This document shows positions 1 to 7,300 of a stretch of 26,769 nt of DNA, piece after piece. This DNA is from AC-37 sp036386455 (GTDB taxonomy: Bacteria; Actinomycetota; Thermoleophilia; Solirubrobacterales; Thermoleophilaceae), in the NCBI GenBank assembly GCA_036386455.1, contig DASVVS010000164.1:1-26769 (forward strand), given 5' to 3'. How positions within the stretch are numbered: position 1 is the stretch's first letter; every line of letters starts with the position of its first letter. The translations under genes were made by a program, and so were the position numbers. The notes beneath the pieces were generated by a model. The model made no database searches. It had not been told where the DNA came from and was given only the letters and a program-made list of their open reading frames with translations.

Positions 1-86
1 TTCGTCAGCGTCCAACCGTCCTCGACGCGGCGAACCAGGCGCCGGCGCTTGTTCAGGCTGAGCTCGGCGTTACCGTGGAGCTTCAT
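1..86 (-). CDS. IS481-family transposase, N-terminal fragment (runs off left edge)
   Basis: Read on the minus strand, an ATG at 86-84 opens a frame that stays open to the window edge (28 codons). The peptide begins MKLHGNAELSLNKRRRLV and continues through a basic segment to DGWTLT. This closely resembles, from memory, the start of IS481-type DDE transposases, where an N-terminal helix-turn-helix binds the element ends before the catalytic core. A perfect Shine-Dalgarno, AAGGAGGA (plus positions 93-100), sits 7 nt before the ATG, unlike the weak or absent sites of most unit-leading genes here. The catalytic domain lies outside the window, so intactness cannot be judged. The family call rests on a short peptide, but the match is distinctive. 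Confidence 0.8.
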   Translation of the reverse strand, partial: MKLHGNAELSLNKRRRLVRRVEDGWTLT

Positions 87-170
87 CCGGTGTCCTCCTT
101 GGGACTGGTGGCTTCGACACCTCCCAGCCTCCAAGGGGCCCGGATGAACAACGTGCTCAGGTTCTAGAGC
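87..170 (-). mobile_element. Probable non-coding end of the IS481-like element
   Basis: The stretch between the transposase start and about position 170 has no gene. Read on the minus strand it begins near TCTAGAACCTGAGCACGTTG and leads into the transposase ribosome-binding site. IS481-type elements carry their terminal inverted repeat just upstream of the transposase, so the element end is expected here. The partner repeat and target duplication are outside the window, so the exact boundary (near 163-170) is inferred. Confidence 0.4.
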
Positions 171-235
171 TAGGCGCCGCGTCGCCCGCGACCGGCCCGC
201 GGCAAAGACCCTGCATACCTCGGCGCCCTGAGGGG

Positions 236-248
236 TACCTTCAGGTCC
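236..248 (+). promoter_or_regulatory. Putative -10 box for a leaderless HD-GYP transcript
   Basis: TACCTT at 236-241 fits the TAnnnT -10 pattern and ends 7 nt before the ATG at 249. That spacing puts the expected transcription start at or within a base or two of the start codon. No convincing -35 is visible. Similar boxes precede other unit-leading genes in this window. Confidence 0.4.
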
Positions 249-2225
249 ATGGACGTACCCCGGGGGCGCTGGCGCGCACGGACGCGCCTGGCTGCAGTGC
301 TCATCTTCGCCGTCGTAGCCGCCGCAGCGGTCCTGCTGGCGCTGACCGAGCCCGCCTTCGAGGACGAGCGCGGCCAGGTGCTCGGCCCGGTCCTGCTGGC
401 GATCGCGGCCGGCGCGGCGGTGCTGGCCGCGTGGGCGCTCGAGAGCCGGCGGACCGCGACGCGACGCGCCGAAGCGGAGGAGCTCGCCCGCCAGGCCGAG
501 CAGGAGATCGAGTCCGCCCGCGAGAGCGTCCAGGAGGCGGAGACCGCCCGCGACCAGGCGCTTGCCGAGATGCGCGAGGCCGAGCGCCAGGCCCGCAGCG
601 AGACCGACCGCGCCAACCGCATCGACAGCCAGCGCCGGCTGGAGCGCGAGTGGCACCGCGAGATGCGCAGCAAGATGGTCGAGGCCCACCACCGCCACGG
701 CCCGCTCGGCGACACGAGCGACATACGCACGCTCGTTCTGCGCGTGGCCATGGCGCTGCTCGAGTCCGAGAAGGGCCTGCTTCTCTCGCGCGACGACGCG
801 GACGGCGACGGCGACCTCGACCTGGTCGCCTACGAGGGCTTCAGCACGAGCCCCGAGCACTCCTCGATAGCCCAGCGCTTCGCCAGCGCCGTGCTCGACC
901 GCGACGAGACGATCCGCGAGGACTCGCCGCGCGGGGACGCGCAGGGGCCGGACCGCGAGATCGACAACCTCGTGGCGATTCCGATCTACATCCGCGACCG
1001 CTTCAGCGGCGTCGTCGTCTGTGCCAACCGCGACGGCGGCTTCGAGGAGTGGGACGACGACGTGCTGCTCGCCCTGGGCGACCACGCCGGCGCCGTGCTC
1101 GACAACAGCCGCCTGCACGTGGAGCTGCGCAGCGCGTACCTCGGCACGGTCCGCGTCCTGGCCGAGGCGATCCAGGCCAAGGACCCGTTCCTGCGCGGCC
1201 ACTCGGAGGAGGTCTCCGGCTACGTGGCGGCCGTCGCCAACCGGCTCGGCATCGAGGACCGCCGGCGCGAGGAGCTCGTCTTCGGCTCGCTGCTGCACGA
1301 CGTGGGCAAGATCGGGATCAGCGAGCGGATCCTGCTGAAGCCGGGCAAGCTGACCCCCGAGGAGCGCACGCTGATCGAGCTGCATCCGCGGATCGGGTTC
1401 CGGCTGGTCGAGCAGGTCCCGGCCCTGCGCCCGATCGCCGACGCGATCCTCCACCACCACGAGCGCTACGACGGCGACGGCTACCCCGAGGGGCTGGCCG
1501 GCGACTCGATCCCGCTCGAGGCCCGGATCATCTGCGTGGCCGACTCGTTCAGCGCCATGACCGCCGAGCGGCCCTACCGCGGGCGCATGTCGCTCGACGA
1601 GGCCTGCGCCGAGCTCGAGCGCTGCGCCGGAACGCAGTTCGACCCCGAGGTCGTGCGCGCCTTCGTGGAGGAGGTCCGCCGCGACCCGTTCTCCGGCGAC
1701 GGCAAGGTGACCGCGGCCATGGAGGACCCGGCCGTCAGCGAGCACCGCGAGGGCGACGAGCCGGTGCTGGGCTTCGGTGCCCACGCGATCGTCGACAACC
1801 TCACGCTGCTCTACAGCCACCGCTACTTCCACGAGGCCGCGGAGGGAGCGGCGGCGCGGGCCGAGGCCGAGAACGAGCCGTTCGCGGTCGTGCTCGCGGA
1901 GCTGACCGAGCTGCCGCACGTGAACCGCCTCAACGGCTACGCGGAGGGGGACGAGGCGATTCGCGCCACCGCGAAGGCGGTCCAGCAGGCGGCGGTCATC
2001 TGCGGCGGCACCGCCTGCCGCTACAGCGGGCGGCGCCTCGCCCTGATCGCGCCGGGCGCCGACGAGGAGCAGGCGCAGCGGCTCGCGGCGGTGGTCGCCG
2101 GCGACCTGGCGGCGGGCCCGCGGGTGGCGGTGGGCGCCGCGGTCTGGCGGCCGGGCGACAGCGGCTTCGACGTGACCGCCCGCGCGCGGCTGGCGCTGGC
2201 GCCGGTGCCCGCGCCGGCTGCATGA
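249..2225 (+). CDS. Membrane-anchored GAF/HD-GYP protein with degenerate GGDEF-like C-terminus
   Basis: This 658-residue protein is a probable cyclic-di-GMP phosphodiesterase or HD-GYP signalling protein. Two hydrophobic segments (about residues 13-32 and 43-63) form a membrane anchor. A charged Glu/Ala/Arg coiled coil follows (64-140), then a GAF-like sensory region (about 152-285) and an HD-GYP domain (about 295-475). Visible HD-GYP marks are His318, the HD pair 350-351, the HHHE run at 402, and DGYP at 410-413, so the hydrolase site looks intact. Residues 510-650 follow the GGDEF fold (LYSHRYF, GDEA), but the signature loop reads SGRRL at 593-597. A diguanylate cyclase site is therefore not expected; the domain may be structural or bind nucleotide. 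The start is the first ATG before the membrane segment. The stop overlaps the DUF389 start. Confidence 0.93.
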   Translation: MDVPRGRWRARTRLAAVLIFAVVAAAAVLLALTEPAFEDERGQVLGPVLLAIAAGAAVLAAWALESRRTATRRAEAEELARQAEQEIESARESVQEAETARDQALAEMREAERQARSETDRANRIDSQRRLEREWHREMRSKMVEAHHRHGPLGDTSDIRTLVLRVAMALLESEKGLLLSRDDADGDGDLDLVAYEGFSTSPEHSSIAQRFASAVLDRDETIREDSPRGDAQGPDREIDNLVAIPIYIRDRFSGVVVCANRDGGFEEWDDDVLLALGDHAGAVLDNSRLHVELRSAYLGTVRVLAEAIQAKDPFLRGHSEEVSGYVAAVANRLGIEDRRREELVFGSLLHDVGKIGISERILLKPGKLTPEERTLIELHPRIGFRLVEQVPALRPIADAILHHHERYDGDGYPEGLAGDSIPLEARIICVADSFSAMTAERPYRGRMSLDEACAELERCAGTQFDPEVVRAFVEEVRRDPFSGDGKVTAAMEDPAVSEHREGDEPVLGFGAHAIVDNLTLLYSHRYFHEAAEGAAARAEAENEPFAVVLAELTELPHVNRLNGYAEGDEAIRATAKAVQQAAVICGGTACRYSGRRLALIAPGADEEQAQRLAAVVAGDLAAGPRVAVGAAVWRPGDSGFDVTARARLALAPVPAPAA

Positions 2226-3187
2226 TCCACCTGCGACTCGTCGTACCCAAGGACATCTCCGGCGACGTCCGCGCCCTCATGTGCGAGAGCGACGCGGTCT
2301 CGAGCGTCATCCACCTCGAGGACGCCGCCGCCAAGCCCGAGGGCGACGTGATCCTCTGCGACGTCGCGCGCGAGGACGCCAGCGTGATCATCGGCGACCT
2401 CAAGGAGATGGGCCTCCACGAGCGCGGAACGATCTCGGTCGAGGAGGTCGACAGCGCGCTCTCGACCGCCGCGCGGGAGGCCGAGAAGGCCGCCGCCGGC
2501 CTGCCGTCGGACGCGGTCGTGTGGGAGGAGGTCGAGGCGCGCACCTCCGAGCAGACGGAGCTGGGCGCGAGCTTCCTCGCGTTCATGGCGCTCGCGACGA
2601 TGATCGCCGGGGTCGGCGTGATCATCGACTCGCAGGTGCTGATCATCGGGGCGATGGTCGTCGGGCCCGAGTTCGGGCCGATCGCGGGCTTCTGCGTGGC
2701 GGTCGTCCACAGGCGCGGCCACCTCGCCCGGCGCTCGATCCTCGCGCTCGCCGCCGGCTTCCCGGTGGCGATCACGGCGGCGTTCCTGCTCACGCTCGCG
2801 GTGCGCGGGATCGGCGCCGCCCCCGACGAGCTGACCGAGCGCCCGCTGACCGACTTCATCTCGCACCCGGACGAGTTCTCGGTGATCGTCGCGCTGCTCG
2901 CGGGCGTGGCCGGGGTGCTGTCGCTGACCTCCGCCAAGTCCGGCGCGCTGATCGGCGTGCTGATCTCGGTCACGACCATCCCGGCCGCCGGCAACATCGG
3001 CGTGGCGGCGGCCTACGGCGACGGCGACGAGTGGGTCGGCGCGATGGAGCAGCTGTCGCTCAACCTCGCCTCGATCCTGGTCGCGGGCATCGCCACGCTC
3101 TACATCCAGCGCCGCCTGTACCTGAGGCGCCGGCGCGAGCACCTGCGCGACCCGATCCGCGAGGCCGCGGGCCTGCCCAGGCGCTAG
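2222..3187 (+). CDS. DUF389 family integral membrane protein
   Basis: The protein has 321 residues. The N-terminal ~110 residues form a small soluble alpha/beta domain. About five to six hydrophobic segments follow (roughly 114-137, 138-163, 173-195, 218-236, 239-264, 278-294) and a basic C-terminal tail. The membrane part carries the DUF389 pattern, including SQVLIIGAMVVGPEFGPI and the TTIPAAGNIG stretch. The family has no settled function; transport or membrane sensing has been suggested. The ATG overlaps the stop of the HD-GYP gene by 4 nt (ATGA), so the two are almost surely co-translated. This makes a link to cyclic-dinucleotide signalling possible but unproven. Confidence 0.9.
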   Translation: MIHLRLVVPKDISGDVRALMCESDAVSSVIHLEDAAAKPEGDVILCDVAREDASVIIGDLKEMGLHERGTISVEEVDSALSTAAREAEKAAAGLPSDAVVWEEVEARTSEQTELGASFLAFMALATMIAGVGVIIDSQVLIIGAMVVGPEFGPIAGFCVAVVHRRGHLARRSILALAAGFPVAITAAFLLTLAVRGIGAAPDELTERPLTDFISHPDEFSVIVALLAGVAGVLSLTSAKSGALIGVLISVTTIPAAGNIGVAAAYGDGDEWVGAMEQLSLNLASILVAGIATLYIQRRLYLRRRREHLRDPIREAAGLPRR

Positions 3188-3206
3188 CGGCCTCGGGGGC
3201 GGGTCC

Positions 3207-4307
3207 TCAGACGCTCGACCCGAGCGAGGACCAGACGTCGATCTTGGTCCGGACCCGGCCCACCACGTCGGAGGTGAACTCGGTGGTCGTGGCGCTGCCG
3301 CCCAGGTCGGGCGTGCGGACGCCGGTCGCCGTCGCCTCCAGCACCGCCTCGTAGACCGCGCGCGAGGCCAGCTCGGCCTGCGCGTTGCCGGCGAGGCCGA
3401 CGTAGTGGAGCAGGGCCGCGGCGGCCATGATCATCGCCATCGGGTTGGCGATGTCCTTGCCGAGCAGGGCCGGCGCCGTGCCGTGCGGCGCCTCGGTCAT
3501 CACCGCCCGCACCTCGAAGCTCTCGTCGAGCGACAGCACGACCGACTCGGCCCCGGCGATCGAGCCGAACAGGGGCAGCACGAAGTCCGACAGGCAGTCG
3601 CCGTCGCGGTTGAGCGCCGGGATCACGAGCGGGGCGTCGGCCGCGCCGGAGATCAGCCCGGCGTAGGCGGCGTCGATCAGCACCGGCTGGTAGGCGACCT
3701 CGGGGTGGCGCTCGGCCGCCGCGTCGAGCTCCTCCTTCAGCATCCCCTCGTAGATCGGGCTCACGGTCCACTTCGGCCCGCCGTACACGCGGCCGTGGAT
3801 CTTCCTGGCGGTCCGGAAGCTGTGCTCGGCCACCGCGGTGCACACGTCGCGCGTGATCCGCTCGGTGCGGAACGCGACCTCGTCCTCACCCTCGCCCTCG
3901 CGCCACTGCTTGGCGCCGTAGGCGTCGCCGACCGCCATCCGCACCACGCTGATCGGGTAGTGCACGCCGGCGATCGGGGTGACGCCCGGGATCCGGCGGC
4001 CGGTGCGGATGATCACCTTGCCGTCGAGCTCCTCGCGGAGGATGCGGTTGGAGCTGCCCACGTCGTCGGCGCCCTCGGGCGTGATCGACGCGGCCTTGAT
4101 GCCGAAGCGCGCCTCGCGCAGGGCGCGTCCGGCCTCGACCACCACCTCGTTGGAGGTCGCGCGGCGGTTCTCGAGCGAGCAGTCGTAGTGCTCCAGGGTG
4201 AGGTCCACGCCGGTCACCTGCGGGTCGAGCAGCCGCAGCGCCTGGACGAGCAGCTCCTGACCGGTCTCGTCGCCCTCGAGGACGATCACGCGCACGGGAT
4301 CAGCCAC
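3207..4307 (-). CDS. Isocitrate/isopropylmalate-type dehydrogenase
   Basis: This 366-residue protein belongs to the isocitrate/isopropylmalate family of NAD(P)-dependent beta-decarboxylating dehydrogenases. The N-terminus has GDETGQE in the nucleotide loop. Further on are SSNRILREEL and a set of Arg residues for substrate carboxylates (about 88-107), GDAYGAKQW, GRVYGGPK, and the metal-binding GDCLSD. The C-terminal cofactor signature is APHGTAP followed by GKDIANP. Several of these (PI..VRMAVGDAYGA, NRDGDCLSD) recall the type II (eukaryote-like) isocitrate dehydrogenases more than LeuB, although the protein is shorter. The exact substrate cannot be assigned from sequence. The GTG start overlaps the stop of the HD hydrolase by 8 nt, so the two form one minus-strand unit. 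Confidence 0.88.
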   Translation of the reverse strand: MADPVRVIVLEGDETGQELLVQALRLLDPQVTGVDLTLEHYDCSLENRRATSNEVVVEAGRALREARFGIKAASITPEGADDVGSSNRILREELDGKVIIRTGRRIPGVTPIAGVHYPISVVRMAVGDAYGAKQWREGEGEDEVAFRTERITRDVCTAVAEHSFRTARKIHGRVYGGPKWTVSPIYEGMLKEELDAAAERHPEVAYQPVLIDAAYAGLISGAADAPLVIPALNRDGDCLSDFVLPLFGSIAGAESVVLSLDESFEVRAVMTEAPHGTAPALLGKDIANPMAMIMAAAALLHYVGLAGNAQAELASRAVYEAVLEATATGVRTPDLGGSATTTEFTSDVVGRVRTKIDVWSSLGSSV

Positions 4308-4884
4308 CCGCGGCGCCCTCCTGGCCGTCGAGCCCCAGCTCGCCCGAGCGCTCCTCCATCGCGGCGATCACCTTGCGCACGTGCTCGTCGAAGTCCACGC
4401 CCAGCTCCTCGGCGCCCTGGCGCACCTCGTCGCGGTTGACCGCCGCGGCGAAGCTCGGCTGCTTGAGCTTCTTCTTGACGGACTTCGGGGTGAGGCCGTG
4501 GATGCCGGTCGGCCGCACGTACGCGCAGGCGGTGATGAAGCCGGAGAGCTCGTCCACCGCGAACAGCGCCTTGGCCATCAGCGTCTCGCGCGGCACCCCC
4601 AGGAACGTGGCGTGGCCGGCCACGGCATCGACCACGTCGTCCGGGTAGCCGAGCTTCGGCAGCTCCTCCAGCGCGATCCGCGGGTGGCCCGTGCCGAGGT
4701 CCGGGTAGCGCTCGTAGTCGAGGTCGTGGACGATCCCGGTGACCGCCCACTTCTCCTCGTCCTCGCCGAACTCGCGGGCGTAGGCGCGCATGGCGGCCTC
4801 CACGCCGAGCACGTGCTTGCGCAGCGAGTCGGACTCGGTCCACTCGCAGAAGAGCTTCCAGGCGTCGTCGCGCGTAGGTGTCAC
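4300..4884 (-). CDS. HD-domain hydrolase
   Basis: This small HD-superfamily phosphohydrolase has 194 residues. Metal ligands visible are His24, the His53-Asp54 pair in IVHDLDYER, His91 and Asp111 (AVDEL). It resembles a family of conserved 'predicted HD hydrolases' whose substrate is not known. The open frame extends upstream into murA to 5127, but the GTG at 4884 is preferred: it gives MTPTRDDAWKLF, avoids overlap with murA, and follows a TAGCTT box by 7 nt. An in-frame TTG lies three codons further upstream. It is the first gene of the minus-strand pair with the dehydrogenase and is divergent from murA. Confidence 0.85.
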   Translation of the reverse strand: MTPTRDDAWKLFCEWTESDSLRKHVLGVEAAMRAYAREFGEDEEKWAVTGIVHDLDYERYPDLGTGHPRIALEELPKLGYPDDVVDAVAGHATFLGVPRETLMAKALFAVDELSGFITACAYVRPTGIHGLTPKSVKKKLKQPSFAAAVNRDEVRQGAEELGVDFDEHVRKVIAAMEERSGELGLDGQEGAAGG

Positions 4885-4897
4885 GGTGGACAAGCTA
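4885..4897 (-). promoter_or_regulatory. Putative -10 box for a leaderless HD hydrolase transcript
   Basis: On the minus strand, TAGCTT (plus positions 4892-4897) is followed by 7 nt and then the GTG at 4884. There is no Shine-Dalgarno before this GTG, which fits leaderless initiation. No clear -35 is seen. Confidence 0.4.
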
Positions 4898-4950
4898 TCG
4901 GGGCAGGGTCCGGAGGGTGCGCGGCGAACCGGGGGGTTGATGGCCTTCGG

Positions 4951-4978
4951 TACGCTCGCAACCCGGCCATACGTGGCC
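4951..4978 (+). promoter_or_regulatory. Putative murA -10 box and leader palindrome
   Basis: GGTACGCT contains a TAnnnT box at 4951-4956. Ten bases later GGCCA-TACG-TGGCC (4965-4978) forms a perfect inverted repeat with a 4-nt centre, 9 nt before the murA ATG. It could be an operator or an RNA hairpin in a short leader. The divergent HD hydrolase promoter lies about 55 nt away. Confidence 0.35.
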
Positions 4979-4987
4979 CCCAGAACC

Positions 4988-6286
4988 ATGGAGAAGTTCG
5001 TCATCGAAGGCGGCGCGCGGCTCTCCGGAACCGTTGTGCCCGCGGGGAACAAGAACGCGGCGCTGCCCGTCCTGGCCGCCTGCCTGCTCACGGAGGAGGA
5101 GGTGGTGCTGCGCAACGTCCCGCGCATCCGCGACGTGGCCGCGATGCTCGACCTGCTCGCGGGGCTGGGCGTGCGCTACGAGTGGCGCGAGGAGCACGTG
5201 GTGGCGCTGTGCGCGGCCGACGTGGACCACACCGACGTGGACCCCGCGAAGGCGGAGCGGATACGCGCCTCGTTCCTGCTCGCGGGCCCGCTGCTCGCCC
5301 GCTTCGGCCGGGCCGACATGCCGCCGCCGGGCGGCGACGTGATCGGCCGCCGCCGGCTCGACCCGCACCTGGACGCCTTCCGCGCGCTCGGCGTGGACGT
5401 CCGCTTCGACCGCTGGTACTACCTCAGCGCGCCCCAGGGGCTGCGGCCGACCGACTTCTTCATGGACGAGCCGTCGGTGATGGCCACCGAGAACGCCCTG
5501 ATGGCGGCCGCGCTCACTCCGGGCTCGACGGTGATCCACAACGCCGCCTCGGAGCCGCACGTGCAGGACCTCTCGCGCCTGCTGCTGCAGATGGGCGCGC
5601 GGATCGAGGGAATCGGCTCGAACGTGCTGATCGTGCACGGCCGTGACAAGCTCGGCGGGGCCGACTACACGATCGGCCCCGACTACATCGAGATCGGCAG
5701 CTTCGTGGCGCTGGCGGCCGTGACCGGCGGCGAGGTGCGGATCAAGGACACGGTGCCGGACGACCTGCGCATGACGCGGCTCGGATTCGAGCGGCTCGGC
5801 TGCCGCTGGGAGTACGACGGCAACGACGTGGTGGTCCCGCCGGACCAGAGCCTGCGGATCCGCGACGACGAGGGCGACGCCATCTCCAAGATCGAGGACG
5901 GCCCCTGGCCGGCGTTCCCGGCCGACCTCACGAGCATCGCCCTGGCGCTCGCGACTCAGGCCGAGGGTATGGTCTTGATCCACGAGAAGATGTTCGAGAA
6001 CCGCCTTTTCTTCACAGACAAGCTCGTCTCAATGGGCGCTCGGGTCCTGCTGTGCGATCCACATCGCGCGGTGGTAAGCGGCCCGGGCCGGCTTCACGGT
6101 GAGCGCATGGAGAGCCCGGACATCCGGGCCGGGATGGCGCTGCTCATCGCCGCGCTGTGCGCCGAGGGGCGGTCCGAGATCGGCAACATCCGCCAGATCG
6201 ACCGCGGCTACGAGCGGATCGACGAGCGGTTGCGCGCGCTGGGCGCGAACATCACGCGCGTCGCGACCGAGCCGGCACCTGTCTAG
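4988..6286 (+). CDS. murA: UDP-N-acetylglucosamine 1-carboxyvinyltransferase (MurA), Asp-type
   Basis: MurA catalyses the first committed step of peptidoglycan synthesis, transferring enolpyruvyl from PEP to UDP-GlcNAc in the cytoplasm. The 432-residue length is typical. The N-terminal AGNKNAALPVLA includes the conserved Lys22-Asn23 pair, and the C-terminal RQIDRGYERIDERL matches the conserved Arg region. The active-site loop reads PPPGGDVIGRR, so residue 117 (codon 5336-5338, GAC) is Asp where most MurA enzymes have the fosfomycin-reactive Cys (Cys115 in E. coli). The same exchange is known in Mycobacterium tuberculosis MurA. The ATG at 4988 gives the standard MEKFVIEGG start; an in-frame ATG at 4940 would add an atypical 16-residue tail. 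Codon use drifts from the neighbours at about 5950-6080. Confidence 0.96.
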   Translation: MEKFVIEGGARLSGTVVPAGNKNAALPVLAACLLTEEEVVLRNVPRIRDVAAMLDLLAGLGVRYEWREEHVVALCAADVDHTDVDPAKAERIRASFLLAGPLLARFGRADMPPPGGDVIGRRRLDPHLDAFRALGVDVRFDRWYYLSAPQGLRPTDFFMDEPSVMATENALMAAALTPGSTVIHNAASEPHVQDLSRLLLQMGARIEGIGSNVLIVHGRDKLGGADYTIGPDYIEIGSFVALAAVTGGEVRIKDTVPDDLRMTRLGFERLGCRWEYDGNDVVVPPDQSLRIRDDEGDAISKIEDGPWPAFPADLTSIALALATQAEGMVLIHEKMFENRLFFTDKLVSMGARVLLCDPHRAVVSGPGRLHGERMESPDIRAGMALLIAALCAEGRSEIGNIRQIDRGYERIDERLRALGANITRVATEPAPV

Positions 6287-6291
6287 GCGCG

Positions 6292-6307
6292 GGCGCCGGA
6301 TGGCGCC
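6292..6307 (+). terminator. Hairpin just after murA, possible terminator without U-tract
   Basis: GGCGCC-GGAT-GGCGCC gives a 6-bp stem with a 4-nt loop beginning 5 nt after the murA stop. There is no following U-run, so it may be a weak terminator, a transcript-end stabiliser, or part of the leader before hisZ. Confidence 0.35.
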
Positions 6308-6316
6308 GCCTGCTCG

Positions 6317-6340
6317 TAGCCTCCTGCGCCGGAGGCCCCT
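6317..6340 (+). promoter_or_regulatory. hisZ leader: -10-like box and hairpin that hides the ribosome-binding site
   Basis: TAGCCT at 6317-6322 fits TAnnnT. GCCTCC (6319-6324) can pair perfectly with GGAGGC (6331-6336) around a TGCGCC loop. The 3' arm contains the GGAGG Shine-Dalgarno of hisZ, whose GTG starts 5 nt later. If transcription begins upstream (for example from murA), the folded leader would block ribosome access to the first his gene. If it starts from the TAGCCT box, the 5' arm would be lost and the site would be free. Confidence 0.45.
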
Positions 6341-7300
6341 GTGATCCACCCCGTTCCACCCGGCACGCGCGACGTGCTGCCCGAGGAGATGCGCGAGCTG
6401 CGCGCTCTCACGCTGCGCCTGTCCGAGGCGTTCGAGGGCGCGGGCTACCGCGAGGTCTCGACGCCGTCGGTCGAGTACGAGGAGGTGCTGCGCCGCGGCG
6501 ACTCGAACGCCGCGGGGGCGGGCTTCCGGCTCTTCGACGAGCGCGGGCAGATCCTGGCGCTGCGCTCGGATCCGACGATCCCGATCGCGCGGCTCGTGGC
6601 CAACCGCTACGACGGCGTGGACGGGCCGCTGCGCTTCTCGTACTTCGAGAACGCGTACCGCTCGGTCACGACCGGCAGCGGGCAGTCGCGCGAGTTCCTG
6701 CAGGGCGGGGTGGAGCTGATCGGGGTCGAGGGCGCGGAGGGCGACGCCGAGGTGATCGCCCTGGTGGTCGCGGGCCTCGACAGGGCGGGGCTGCGGCGGC
6801 ACCGAGTCGGCGTGGGCGACGCCACGCTCTACCGCGACCTCCTGAGCATCAGCGACGTGCCCGAGAGCCACCGCCCGGCGCTGCTCGACGCCCTCGTGCG
6901 GCGCGACCTCCCCGGCCTCGAGGCGCTCGTCGACCGGCTTCCCTCGGTGGGCCCCGAGGCCCGGAGCCTGCTGGCCCGGCTGCCGTCCATGCGAGGAGGG
7001 GTCGAGATCCTCGACGGCGTGGACACGGCCGTCACGGAGGGGCTTCGCGAGGTCCACGAGCTGCTCCGCGACCGGGGTGTGGCCGACCGCGCGATCTTCG
7101 ACCTCGGGATGCTGCGCGAGCTCGGCTACTACACGGGCACGATCTTCGAGATCTACGACCCGGCCGTGCCGTTCGCGCTCGGCGGCGGCGGGCGCTACGA
7201 CGAGCTGCTCGGGCGCTTCGGCCGCCCGCGGCCGGCCTGCGGCGCCGGGCTCGACGTCACGCGCGTGCACGTCGCGCAGCTCGAGGAGGAGCGCGGGTGA
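6341..7300 (+). CDS. hisZ: ATP phosphoribosyltransferase regulatory subunit HisZ
   Basis: HisZ is a histidyl-tRNA-synthetase-like protein without tRNA charging activity. It pairs with short HisG to form the first, feedback-regulated enzyme of histidine synthesis. The 319-residue protein begins with the class II synthetase-like PPGTRDVLPEEM. It has the LRSDPTIPIARLVA motif 2 region and YYTGTIFEIYDP with GGGGRYDEL near the end. It stops where a true HisRS would continue into its anticodon-binding domain. The adjacent short hisG supports HisZ rather than HisS. The GTG start follows GGAGG by 5 nt. Its stop overlaps the hisG start (GTGA). Confidence 0.93.
   Translation: MIHPVPPGTRDVLPEEMRELRALTLRLSEAFEGAGYREVSTPSVEYEEVLRRGDSNAAGAGFRLFDERGQILALRSDPTIPIARLVANRYDGVDGPLRFSYFENAYRSVTTGSGQSREFLQGGVELIGVEGAEGDAEVIALVVAGLDRAGLRRHRVGVGDATLYRDLLSISDVPESHRPALLDALVRRDLPGLEALVDRLPSVGPEARSLLARLPSMRGGVEILDGVDTAVTEGLREVHELLRDRGVADRAIFDLGMLRELGYYTGTIFEIYDPAVPFALGGGGRYDELLGRFGRPRPACGAGLDVTRVHVAQLEEERG

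Noticed and set aside
4790..4987. Upstream extension of murA to 4790
   Set aside because: The added residues are not MurA-like and overlap the divergent HD hydrolase; MEKFVIEGG at 4988 is the family start.
4885..5127. Upstream extension of the HD hydrolase to 5127
   Set aside because: It would run deep into murA on the opposite strand and adds no conserved residues.
6286..6345. Classical his attenuator with a His-rich leader peptide, or a T-box
   Set aside because: No short frame with consecutive His codons and no long T-box-like leader fits in the 54-nt gap.
6341..7300. Calling this gene histidyl-tRNA synthetase (hisS)
   Set aside because: The protein lacks the anticodon-binding domain and is paired with short-form hisG, so HisZ fits.
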